From: Lachnoclostridium sp. UBA1781
GTDB lineage: Bacteria; Bacillota; Clostridia; Lachnospirales; Lachnospiraceae
Length of the DNA stretch: 19,018 bases
NCBI GenBank assembly: GCA_002315495.1
Contig: DCGJ01000108.1
Coordinates: 1-19,018 of the forward strand
Direction of reading: 5' to 3'
In this document: positions 1 through 7,130 of the stretch, in pieces
Layout of the letters: every line of letters starts with the position of its first letter
Numbering within the stretch: position 1 is the first letter of the stretch
The notes under the pieces: model-generated
Database searches by the model: none
What the model was told of the DNA's origin: nothing
The model's input: the letters and a program-made list of their open reading frames with translations, nothing else
Program-made: the position numbers and the translations under genes

Positions 1-33
1 TGTTTTTTCACAGCCCCTTTTTTAGATTTATTC

Positions 34-62
34 TTGACACCTAATATATATATATATACTAT
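34..62 (+). promoter_or_regulatory. Sigma-A promoter with an (AT)7 repeat in its spacer
   Basis: A perfect -35 TTGACA lies at 34-39. Two -10 candidates exist: TACTAT at 57-62 (4/6 match, 17-bp spacer) and TATACT at 55-60 (5/6 match, 15-bp spacer). Positions 44-58 are an uninterrupted AT dinucleotide run that fills most of the spacer. Adding one AT unit would place TATACT at the ideal 17 bp, so repeat slippage should change promoter strength. It is the only good promoter seen ahead of the four-gene unit starting at 134. Confidence 0.7.
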
Positions 63-66
63 TTAT

Positions 67-104
67 GGGTGTAGAGATGTTTTTTTGTTCATGCTTTTAC
101 ACCC
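67..104 (+). promoter_or_regulatory. Leader inverted repeat at the predicted transcript 5' end
   Basis: GGGTGTA (67-73) and TACACCC (98-104) are perfect inverted repeats. The stem can be extended with GAG/CTTT wobble pairs to about 10 bp, with a loop of about 18-20 nt. The left arm starts almost exactly where transcription should begin, 6-8 nt after the -10. It could therefore be a 5'-terminal stabilising stem-loop in the mRNA or an operator overlapping the start site. The role is inference. Confidence 0.4.
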
Positions 105-133
105 GAATATTTTGATATTGAGGGAGAAGAAAC

Positions 134-982
134 ATGGGAAAAAGGCTTATAGGTATGTTCTTGGTGGGGGTTATTTCAATTGTATTTCTTTTGGTGATTA
201 GTGTTACATGGAATCAGAGGGAGAAGGAATATGTTGAAGGAGAGGACGTCAAATTCACATCTTTGGTATTGAAGGAAAATGAGGTTGCCGGATATTTGAA
301 AGCTTCGTTTAGTGCCTCTAACTCTGGAAAAACGATCCTATCTGTAGAAAAGTCTTCTGAAAAGAAACTAAAAACAAACAATAATTCGCAAGAAAAACTA
401 AGCGCATTTTATAATTCAAACCTTTCTGGTGGTGATCATAAAGTTCCGGATAATCAGGGAACTTGCTGGGCGGCAGCAATCACAGATGTAACTGAATATA
501 TGAAATACAAAGGAAGTACTAATGCCTCATTTTGTAATTCTGTTTATCGCTACACACTGAACAATGCAGTGCTGCGAGGGTATATTAATATGTTCTATTA
601 TGGTGGATTACCATCGTGGTGCCAAGACCCTCTTCTTGAGTGCGTTCTTTCCAGATTTGTAATTCAGAGAGATTGCACCAACGTAAGAACAGCAGTTTTT
701 GATAAGCTTAAGAGTAAAATTGATTTAGGAACTCCTACACTGTTTACTATTCCACATCATGTCATGTGCGGTTGTGGTTATGCATACTATAAACTGAAGT
801 ATATCTTAGATACAGGATCAGGACATACGCAGGTCATTACTGTTACCTACCCATTCGTTGTGGTGAACAGTACTTGGGCGACCTATGGGAGATATTCCTA
901 TTATCCGAAACAGGAAATAGGTGGAGACGGGATCGCGAATGTTTTTACTGATGAAGGGTGGATTGTTACTGTGATTCAGTAA
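134..982 (+). CDS. Membrane-anchored papain-like cysteine peptidase
   Basis: The 282-residue protein has a positively charged N-terminus and one hydrophobic segment (about residues 5-24), so it is probably anchored in the membrane with the rest outside. Residues 25-100 form a polar, Ser/Asn/Lys-rich linker. The catalytic-like core starts at NQGTCWA: Cys111 is the likely nucleophile and Gln108 the oxyanion-hole residue. His231 in GHTQV is followed 14 residues later by Asn245 in VVVNSTW, matching the order and spacing of the papain family Cys-His-Asn triad and its NSW-type motif. His208/His209 are less likely alternatives. Several extra Cys residues (134, 163, 170, 181, 212, 214) could form disulfides. 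The ATG is preceded by AGGGAG at about 8 nt. It heads a unit with an ABC transporter, so it may process or degrade a peptide at the cell surface. The fold is fairly clear from motifs; the substrate is unknown, and C39-like or C47-like classification is also possible. Confidence 0.72.
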   Translation: MGKRLIGMFLVGVISIVFLLVISVTWNQREKEYVEGEDVKFTSLVLKENEVAGYLKASFSASNSGKTILSVEKSSEKKLKTNNNSQEKLSAFYNSNLSGGDHKVPDNQGTCWAAAITDVTEYMKYKGSTNASFCNSVYRYTLNNAVLRGYINMFYYGGLPSWCQDPLLECVLSRFVIQRDCTNVRTAVFDKLKSKIDLGTPTLFTIPHHVMCGCGYAYYKLKYILDTGSGHTQVITVTYPFVVVNSTWATYGRYSYYPKQEIGGDGIANVFTDEGWIVTVIQ

Positions 983-990
983 TCAAAAAT

Positions 991-996
991 GGGAGG
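991..996 (+). promoter_or_regulatory. Ribosome binding site deciding the start at 1001
   Basis: GGGAGG sits 4 nt before the ATG at 1001, whereas the in-frame ATG at 989 overlaps this motif and has no Shine-Dalgarno sequence of its own. The second ATG, giving a protein beginning MKKKILF, is therefore the better start. Confidence 0.65.
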
Positions 997-1000
997 AAAA

Positions 1001-1786
1001 ATGAAAAAGAAAATTTTATTTCTTATCATCGGAATATTGATTGTATGTGTTGTTGGAGGAATCTGGATTAGGTCCCGAATAACAAAGTTATACGATGTAT
1101 CCATTAGTTCAAATGATTTGAAGGTAAATCTGGTTTTGGAACAAGTGGCTAAATATGCTCAAAAGGATCGCATACAGGAGTGTGGTTGCACATTCTTTAC
1201 GGTTAATAACCCAAACGAATTCTTTACATTTCTTAAAGATCAATCATGCTATCTTTACTCGGTTGTTGATGGTAAAAGAAGTCACGAAATCTCAGACCTG
1301 TATGTGCTAAACCTGAATGGATACTATTTTTTTCTGAAAGGCAGTTCGGAGGATGAGGAATATACCTTCGCAATTTCCAGAGGTGTAGTTACGTTCGTTT
1401 CGGAGGAGGAAGATTTTCCTGTCAATTCCGATTTTCCGTTTCCGGTGCAACCACGAGAAAACCTCATGATGGATAGTGATTCGAGTAAATTCGAAAAAAG
1501 CGAGCAGGGGTACTTTTGTCCATGGTCAAAGATGATGGGCATTTCTACATTTGAAGACCTATTGCAATTCTATTCTGATGTATATGCGGATTATGTGATA
1601 ACGGATATAGAGAATAATACCATTTATTTTCGACTAAAGGGTGAGACAAAGCAATTGCCGGAATTTGTTCTGGAGGGTGAGTGGACGGATTATATTGGCA
1701 AGATGATGGTTGTTGATGAGGGTGTCTATGTTTCTTTTTCAAAAGAGTACATAGATGAAGTAAAGCAGATGGGGAACGAAGAATGA
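1001..1786 (+). CDS. Uncharacterised membrane-anchored protein
   Basis: I do not recognise this 261-residue protein. It begins with MKKK followed by a strongly hydrophobic stretch (about residues 5-23) and then charged residues, which fits a single N-terminal membrane anchor or an uncleaved signal. The remainder is soluble, acidic and rich in aromatic residues, with alternating hydrophobic/polar patterns that suggest beta strands; no catalytic motif is visible. It lies 18 nt after the peptidase gene, and its stop overlaps the start of the ABC ATPase gene (ATGA, 4 nt), so it is almost certainly translated with the transporter. By position it could be an accessory, sensor or immunity-like surface protein for the peptidase-transporter unit, but that is inference only. 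An in-frame ATG at 989 would add four residues and is less likely. Confidence 0.6.
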   Translation: MKKKILFLIIGILIVCVVGGIWIRSRITKLYDVSISSNDLKVNLVLEQVAKYAQKDRIQECGCTFFTVNNPNEFFTFLKDQSCYLYSVVDGKRSHEISDLYVLNLNGYYFFLKGSSEDEEYTFAISRGVVTFVSEEEDFPVNSDFPFPVQPRENLMMDSDSSKFEKSEQGYFCPWSKMMGISTFEDLLQFYSDVYADYVITDIENNTIYFRLKGETKQLPEFVLEGEWTDYIGKMMVVDEGVYVSFSKEYIDEVKQMGNEE

Positions 1787-2646
1787 ATTCACTTGAGATG
1801 AGTCTTTCGGGAGTAGGTTTTTCTTATGGAAAAAGAGAAGTCTTTCAAAATATATCGATGACTGCACAGGCGGGAGATATTATTGGAATTCTTGGAAACA
1901 ATGGATGTGGGAAAACAACCTTATTGAAGGTTATTGGTGGTTTTCTTCGTCCAAAGTCAGGAATAATCAGTATTATACCGCTACAAAAGGGTGTGAAGTT
2001 TAGTGGCCTGTTGGAGACACCACATATGTGGGAGAATATGACGGGGCTGGAAAACCTGATATACTATTTGCGACATGATTTCGAAGAATCAAGAGCTAAA
2101 AACCTGGCGGAACGATTTCATTTGGCAGATGCTTTGAGTAAGTCCGTTAAAAATTATTCGCTTGGAATGAAGCAAAAACTGGCGCTAATTATTGCCTTTA
2201 TGTCCTCTGCACCAGTCATGTTGCTGGATGAGCCAACTAGTTCCTTGGACCAAGACAGTATTGAAACCTTTTTTGAACTTGTGAGTGAGGAAGCAAAGTC
2301 AGGCAGAATTATAATTATGGTCACGCATATTATTTTCGAACTGGATCGGTATTGTAACCGAATATACTTGATGTCACAGGGGGGACTTGAATCCTGGGAG
2401 GAGAAATTTAAGGACCAAGTAGCGGAACTAATTCGTTTCGAATTTGAAACAGAAGAGGGACGTGACAAGGCGCTAAAATTGTTAACCGTAAAGGAAGTAA
2501 TTGATGTCAGAAACAGAGAGATTGTTCTGTCGCCTACAGACGAATCTGTTGGACGGATAGTGGAGAGGATAAGCAAATGCGGTATATGCGGTGTTTCAAA
2601 AATTAGAAAAACACTTCGAGATATCTATCGGGAGGAGAATGGATAA
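1783..2646 (+). CDS. ABC transporter ATP-binding protein, BcrA/LanF-like
   Basis: The 287-residue protein is a single nucleotide-binding domain with a C-terminal extension. Visible motifs are Walker A GNNGCGKT (38-45), ABC signature SLGMKQ (126-131), Walker B VMLLDE (145-150), D-loop SSLD and the switch His182 (VTH). At the Q-loop position the sequence reads SGLLETPHMW, with Glu78 in place of the usual Gln. This E-loop style is known from bacitracin (BcrA) and lantibiotic immunity (LanF) exporters. About 70 residues after His182 resemble the regulatory tail of such exporters. The start overlaps the preceding stop by 4 nt and the stop overlaps the permease start by 1 nt, so the products should pair. 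Likely role: energising export or removal of a peptide or lipid-like antimicrobial. The ATPase assignment is secure; the substrate is inferred. Confidence 0.9.
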   Translation: MNSLEMSLSGVGFSYGKREVFQNISMTAQAGDIIGILGNNGCGKTTLLKVIGGFLRPKSGIISIIPLQKGVKFSGLLETPHMWENMTGLENLIYYLRHDFEESRAKNLAERFHLADALSKSVKNYSLGMKQKLALIIAFMSSAPVMLLDEPTSSLDQDSIETFFELVSEEAKSGRIIIMVTHIIFELDRYCNRIYLMSQGGLESWEEKFKDQVAELIRFEFETEEGRDKALKLLTVKEVIDVRNREIVLSPTDESVGRIVERISKCGICGVSKIRKTLRDIYREENG

Positions 2647-3644
2647 TGAAGAGCATTTTCTACAGACTTTTAAATACTCCCGTTTTCGGAGCTTCTATTC
2701 TCTTTTGGGTTGCTTTGATTTTTTTGCTTTCCGGAAAAATCTATCAGGACAACTTGGATGTTGAGGATCGATGGAAAACATCGATTCCTGAGTACAGAAA
2801 TAGAACAGAGCTGACTGATTTGCGTCAAAACCTACAAAATCAACTAAGCGAATACCAGATGGAAAAGGAACACTCCTTGGATTGGAGTGAAGATGATGAG
2901 TGGAACCTACAGTTTCTGGATGAAAAAATGAAAATCGTATCATTCCTGGAAAAGCATTATTATCAGTACAGTGAAATAAGGGATGGTAATTGGATGCAAG
3001 CTATTGAACGCACGAGATGGGTGTATTCATCAACGATTTACGATTGCACATGGCCGTATTTTCTTTTTATCATTATACTATTAGTATATATGATTGTAGT
3101 GGTTGGAAAAAGCAAGGGCGCAGGTGTTTTTGACTGTTTGATGTACGGAAGGAAGAGGGTGTTTTGGGAACAATACCTATCCGGGATGTTTTGCGTTGCT
3201 GCTTTTCTTATGCTTCAGTTTGTTTTGATTTTGGTACTTAGATTCGTGTTTCCCAAAACGACCACATTTTTATTGTACTATCAAAATGGAGAGATTCATA
3301 TTGTTCGCGAGATTACGGAGTATATGGGGGTGAGCATATTTGTTTTCGTGCGGGCACTGGTTGTGTATACTCTGGTGTTCTGCCTTGCACAGCTCATTAA
3401 TTCACTCATTGGACTCCTAATTGGTGCGGTTGTAATCGGCTTTACTGTACTAAAAATTAAGCAATACCTGCAGTATGAATTTGTCGATGCGCTTACCTCG
3501 GCCCTGATTTATGGTTACTCAAAATCATATGAACTCTGGTATATGGGAGTAATAAAGCTTCTGTTCTTTGCCGTGTTGGGATTTATGGTTTATGGTACTT
3601 ATTGGTGGTGCTGCAGAAGAAACCTCCGTATGTCATATGAGTAG
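2646..3644 (+). CDS. ABC-2-like transporter permease
   Basis: This 332-residue protein has about six hydrophobic segments (near residues 13-30, 136-154, 180-202, 229-250, 252-269 and 299-320). A large hydrophilic and acidic domain of about 100 residues lies between helices 1 and 2. One early helix, a long extracytoplasmic loop and a group of five helices resemble the architecture of ABC-2-type exporters such as Nat/Bcr permeases. It starts inside the stop codon of the ATPase gene (TAATG), so translation is coupled and the two proteins most likely form the transporter. The long loop could contact the neighbouring membrane-anchored peptidase or a peptide substrate. The exact subfamily cannot be recognised by eye. 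Confidence 0.7.
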   Translation: MKSIFYRLLNTPVFGASILFWVALIFLLSGKIYQDNLDVEDRWKTSIPEYRNRTELTDLRQNLQNQLSEYQMEKEHSLDWSEDDEWNLQFLDEKMKIVSFLEKHYYQYSEIRDGNWMQAIERTRWVYSSTIYDCTWPYFLFIIILLVYMIVVVGKSKGAGVFDCLMYGRKRVFWEQYLSGMFCVAAFLMLQFVLILVLRFVFPKTTTFLLYYQNGEIHIVREITEYMGVSIFVFVRALVVYTLVFCLAQLINSLIGLLIGAVVIGFTVLKIKQYLQYEFVDALTSALIYGYSKSYELWYMGVIKLLFFAVLGFMVYGTYWWCCRRNLRMSYE

Positions 3645-3694
3645 TAATCGGTCAACATGTGGATTTTTATATGAATGGCTTATTCCTTAATTTT

Positions 3695-3738
3695 AAAACC
3701 GACGCTGTTTGAGACATTTCAAACAGCGTCGGTTTTTT
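3695..3738. terminator. Bidirectional intrinsic terminator
   Basis: AAAACCGACGCTGTTTG (3695-3711) and its exact reverse complement (3720-3736) form a perfect 17-bp stem with an 8-nt loop. The plus-strand side ends in six T (3733-3738), giving a strong terminator for the peptidase/ABC unit. The A-tract on the left arm gives a shorter T-tract for the convergent minus-strand operon, whose last stop codon is about 15 nt away. Confidence 0.92.
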
Positions 3739-3751
3739 CTTCAGCTTACCA

Positions 3752-5350
3752 TTAATTTATCTTCCGATTCTTCAGCTTTTCTCTCACAACATAAGCAATA
3801 ATGCCGAGCCAGACAATTCCAAGAGTGAGAAGGAGCGCCTTTGCACCACCCGGAAGCGGGCCGAGGTCGCGACTCTCTTCTTCGGTAATGTTAATCTGGT
3901 CCAGACGATAAAGTGTTCTGGTTTCATTAAACAGCTTGTCGATGTAAGCGTCGTCGACGGTTTCTTTCGCCCAGGACGCATTTACCATGGCTTCAATCAT
4001 GCTTCCGGCCGCTTCACGTAGCGATGCGGAGCCGTTAAATACCGGCGTAATGAAGGTGTTCTCGATATTGTCAAGAAGCAGCTTGGTCGCGTCAATCTTT
4101 ACGGAATAGTAAAGGTCGTTATCCTCGCCGGAGCGGGAGAGATAATCCTGGTACGCAGCCGATTCCTGCGCTTTCTTTGTAACCGGTACGTAACCCTCGG
4201 TCTGGGCATAGGAAATCTGGATGTCGTTCGTAAGAAGGTACTGAACGAACAGCCAGCTTGCCAGAACCTCCTGTGGATCCTCTTTGTTGAAAATGCAGAC
4301 AGACGGTCCTTGGGAAATCATTTTCGGATTCTCGGTATTAAATTGCGGAATGGTCGTAACGATGATTTCAAAATCCACAATATCCGAGTCATGAATATCG
4401 GATAACGGTGCGTCTGAACCCATCCAGGTCGAGCCTGCGGTGGAGTCGACAGCGAACACACACTGTCCCGCATTCAGGAAGTTCGCCGGATAACCATCTA
4501 CCTTAAAGGTGGAGAAGGAGTGGAGCACACAGTGCTTGCTGACTTCCTTCAGAAGGTCTCTCGTATCATCATTGAAAATGCTGACATTGCCGTTCGAGTC
4601 GGAGTAACCCGCTTCCTTCTGCGCCAGCATCTGAATCATCATATTGTCCGTGGACTTGTAGATGAACGGGCGAAGAGTGGTACCACCGCTGACAACGTAA
4701 GTGCCATCCGGGTTCTTCTGCTTGGCGGCGTCTGCTACCTCGAAGATCCAATCCCAGGTGACAATCTCGGGAATGGTATACCCAAGTCGTTCCACATAGG
4801 TTTTGTTGATGTACAGTGCCTCAGTGGAGCGCATATAAGGGACTGCGTAGTGATAGTCGTCCAGAATGCATTCATCGAGGAATTCTGTTACCATCTCACT
4901 CCGCTTTGGTGCATCGAAGCGAACCTCCTTGCCTCCCAGACCATACTTCTTGTCGTCCATCAGGTCGTCGAGCGGAACCACTACATTTTCACCGGTAAGA
5001 TAGGTGGCAATGTGGTCCGGATAGGTGATGCAGACATTAGGTGTGGTGCTTGTGGCAATGTTTGTAATGACATCGTTATAAATCTTGGAATAATCCGTAT
5101 ACAGGCGAAGCGTTACCTTAATATTCGGGTAGAGCGCCTCGAACTCCGAGATGGCTCGTTTGTAGATATCTGCCTGTGTGATGTTGGTATCATTCTTCGC
5201 CCAGAACGTTATTTCGTAAGTTCTACTCGTGTCGAATGACTCCGGGGTGGTGAATGCGATGGTCTCCTTTGCGCCATGGCAACCGGTAAGAAGCCCGGTG
5301 AGAAGACTAAGCGCAAGCGCGAAGAGGAGCATTTTGCGTAAGTTCATCAT
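3752..5350 (-). CDS. Sugar ABC transporter solute-binding lipoprotein with C-terminal TM helix
   Basis: The 532-residue protein starts with a lipoprotein signal (hydrophobic residues 8-23, lipobox LTGC with Cys24 as the lipidated residue). Its body matches family 1 extracellular solute-binding proteins (early TYEITFWAKND strand, FEALYPNIKV, GPSVCIFN and ASWLFVQYLL helices). It is the last gene of a CUT1 sugar importer operon and should deliver a carbohydrate to the two permeases upstream. Unusually, residues about 504-521 form a second hydrophobic helix followed by a basic tail (REKLKNRK), as expected for a C-terminal membrane anchor, so the protein may be tethered at both ends. The start overlaps the preceding permease stop (GGATGATG); the first of two consecutive ATGs fits GGAGGT at 8 nt best. 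The carbohydrate is not identifiable from sequence alone. Confidence 0.88.
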   Translation of the reverse strand: MMNLRKMLLFALALSLLTGLLTGCHGAKETIAFTTPESFDTSRTYEITFWAKNDTNITQADIYKRAISEFEALYPNIKVTLRLYTDYSKIYNDVITNIATSTTPNVCITYPDHIATYLTGENVVVPLDDLMDDKKYGLGGKEVRFDAPKRSEMVTEFLDECILDDYHYAVPYMRSTEALYINKTYVERLGYTIPEIVTWDWIFEVADAAKQKNPDGTYVVSGGTTLRPFIYKSTDNMMIQMLAQKEAGYSDSNGNVSIFNDDTRDLLKEVSKHCVLHSFSTFKVDGYPANFLNAGQCVFAVDSTAGSTWMGSDAPLSDIHDSDIVDFEIIVTTIPQFNTENPKMISQGPSVCIFNKEDPQEVLASWLFVQYLLTNDIQISYAQTEGYVPVTKKAQESAAYQDYLSRSGEDNDLYYSVKIDATKLLLDNIENTFITPVFNGSASLREAAGSMIEAMVNASWAKETVDDAYIDKLFNETRTLYRLDQINITEEESRDLGPLPGGAKALLLTLGIVWLGIIAYVVREKLKNRKIN

Positions 5351-6216
5351 CCTTTGGTACCTCCTCTCGCAACGCCGGCCATGATTTTCTTTCGGAAAAT
5401 GATGAACAGCACAATGAGTGGCAACGAAATGGCAACTACGGCCGCCATCATAAGAGGAATATTTTCACGTCCCATACCGTTTTCACGAAGCTCCTGGATT
5501 CCGTTGGAAACCAGGAAGTAGTTAGCGTCATCGGTAATCAGTCGCGGCCATACATAGGAATTCCAGCACTCGATGACCTTCAATATAATAATTGTCACCA
5601 TGGTCGGTTTGCAAATCGGAATCATGACCTTTCGCAGATAGCGAAGGTCCGAAGTGCCGTCCACCTTTGCCGCATAGTACAAATCGTCCGGAATCAGGGC
5701 GAAATTCTCTTTCAGCAAATAGATATAGAAGACACTCGTAATCGACGGCAGAATCAAACCGAGGAAGGTGTTTCTCATGTTCAGATTGGTCACGGTAACA
5801 AAGTTGGTGATAACCACCAGCTCGTTCGGAATCATCATAAGGGAAAGGAACAAGGCGAAGACCAGGTTCTTTCCACGGAACTGTAATCTTGCGAAGGCAA
5901 ATGCGGCCAGGGTAATGACAACAATCATGAGAGCCGTTGTGGCCAAAGTGAAGATTACGGTGTTTAGGAGGTATTTGCCGAGGGATACTGCGGTAAATGC
6001 CTGGCTGTAATTCTCCAGTGTCGGGCTCAGCGTATAGAACTTCGGAATGTATTCCCCGTTGTAAGCACTGTAACCCTTGATGGAAGTGAGTAACATCCAA
6101 TAGAACGGGAAGAGTACGAGAATGGCCCAGATGGTAAGGCAGGTGTAAATGATGCCCTTCCGAACCCGTTCGCGTATGAGCGTATTGCGCTCGATTTTTT
6201 CATATTCTGTATTCAT
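5347..6216 (-). CDS. Carbohydrate ABC transporter permease, MalG-like
   Basis: The 289-residue integral membrane protein has six hydrophobic segments, the first at about residues 25-45 (TCLTIWAILVLFPFYWML), as in MalG/UgpE-type CUT1 permeases. The EAA cytoplasmic loop that docks onto the ATPase is visible as YYAAKVDGTSDLRYLRKV, followed by PICKP. It is preceded by AGGAGGTG about 6 nt from the ATG; the MalF-like gene ends 11 nt upstream and its own stop overlaps the solute-binding protein start, so the genes form one transcription and translation unit. It would form the heterodimeric channel with the 6228-7121 product. Confidence 0.92.
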   Translation of the reverse strand: MNTEYEKIERNTLIRERVRKGIIYTCLTIWAILVLFPFYWMLLTSIKGYSAYNGEYIPKFYTLSPTLENYSQAFTAVSLGKYLLNTVIFTLATTALMIVVITLAAFAFARLQFRGKNLVFALFLSLMMIPNELVVITNFVTVTNLNMRNTFLGLILPSITSVFYIYLLKENFALIPDDLYYAAKVDGTSDLRYLRKVMIPICKPTMVTIIILKVIECWNSYVWPRLITDDANYFLVSNGIQELRENGMGRENIPLMMAAVVAISLPLIVLFIIFRKKIMAGVARGGTKG

Positions 6217-6227
6217 CGTGGCACCTC

Positions 6228-7121
6228 CTATGCATAAGTTACATGCTTTCGGCTAACCAGGAGGTTGATGACCGTAATGGTAAGCACGATGGCAAACAGG
6301 ATGATTGCAGCGGCAGCGCCGAAGGACGGATATCCGCCGGAATCGCCGTAGAGCATATCGTAAACATAGCCCACGATGGTATTCATCTTGGCCGCATTTA
6401 GATCGGTACCGAAGATGGCAACTTCATCCGCGTAGGCCTTGAAGGCGCCGATGAAACCGGTGATGACCAGATAGAAGATCATCGGGGAAATCATTGGCAG
6501 TGTAATCTTATAGAAAATGCGGAACTTGGATGTACCATCCACCTTTGCCGCATTGTAGTACAGCGGATTCACGGAGGCCAGTGCACTTGTTAAAATCAAA
6601 ATCTTGAACGGCATAACGATCCAAACAGTGTAGATGCACATGACCATCATCTTTGCCCAATACGGACCGTTGATGAAATCCACCGAGGTGCCGCCGAGCT
6701 TCGTGATGAGAAGATTCACCAAACCGTCGGAGTATGCGGTTTTCTTAAAGAGAACCATGAATACCATACCGACCGCCAGAGTGTTGGTCACGTATGGAAG
6801 GAAGAACACGGTCTGATACAGATCGCGGAGCGGCTTGATGGAGCTTAGCCCAAGCGAAATTAAAAGGGCGAGTCCGGTGGAAAGCGGAACCGTGATGATA
6901 ACCAGAATGAATGTGTTCTTTAACGCCTGCAGAAAGTAGGTATCGTGCAGGACATAAGAGTAGTTGTAGCCACCTGTGCCGAAGTAGCTTTGGGATGCGA
7001 AGTTATAACCCTCCTCGAAGGAATAGATGAAGACATCCACGAGAGGGTAGATCATGAACACACCCAAAAACAGAAAGGCAGGGAGGAGATACAACCAGGC
7101 TTTCCGATTGTTATTGTCCAT
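6228..7121 (-). CDS. Carbohydrate ABC transporter permease, MalF-like
   Basis: The 297-residue protein begins with a short polar tail and a first helix (LYLLPAFLFLGVFMIYPLVD) typical of MalF/UgpA/MsmF permeases. It contains the EAA loop YNAAKVDGTSKFRIFYKI followed by TLPMISP, the docking site for the ATPase. Six membrane segments are apparent, without the extra N-terminal helices and large loop of enterobacterial MalF. The ribosome binding site AGGAGG overlaps the stop codon of the ATPase gene, so translation is coupled. It pairs with the MalG-like permease encoded next. Confidence 0.92.
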   Translation of the reverse strand: MDNNNRKAWLYLLPAFLFLGVFMIYPLVDVFIYSFEEGYNFASQSYFGTGGYNYSYVLHDTYFLQALKNTFILVIITVPLSTGLALLISLGLSSIKPLRDLYQTVFFLPYVTNTLAVGMVFMVLFKKTAYSDGLVNLLITKLGGTSVDFINGPYWAKMMVMCIYTVWIVMPFKILILTSALASVNPLYYNAAKVDGTSKFRIFYKITLPMISPMIFYLVITGFIGAFKAYADEVAIFGTDLNAAKMNTIVGYVYDMLYGDSGGYPSFGAAAAIILFAIVLTITVINLLVSRKHVTYA

Positions 7122-7130
7122 AGATGCCTC

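Noticed and set aside
65..115. 16-codon reading frame (MGVEMFF...) in the leader before the peptidase gene
   Set aside because: Its ATG lies at or before the predicted transcription start and has no ribosome binding site, so translation as a leader peptide is unlikely.
4520..5239. 239-codon plus-strand open frame opposite the solute-binding protein gene
   Set aside because: Shadow of a clear coding sequence; no motif or ribosome binding site.
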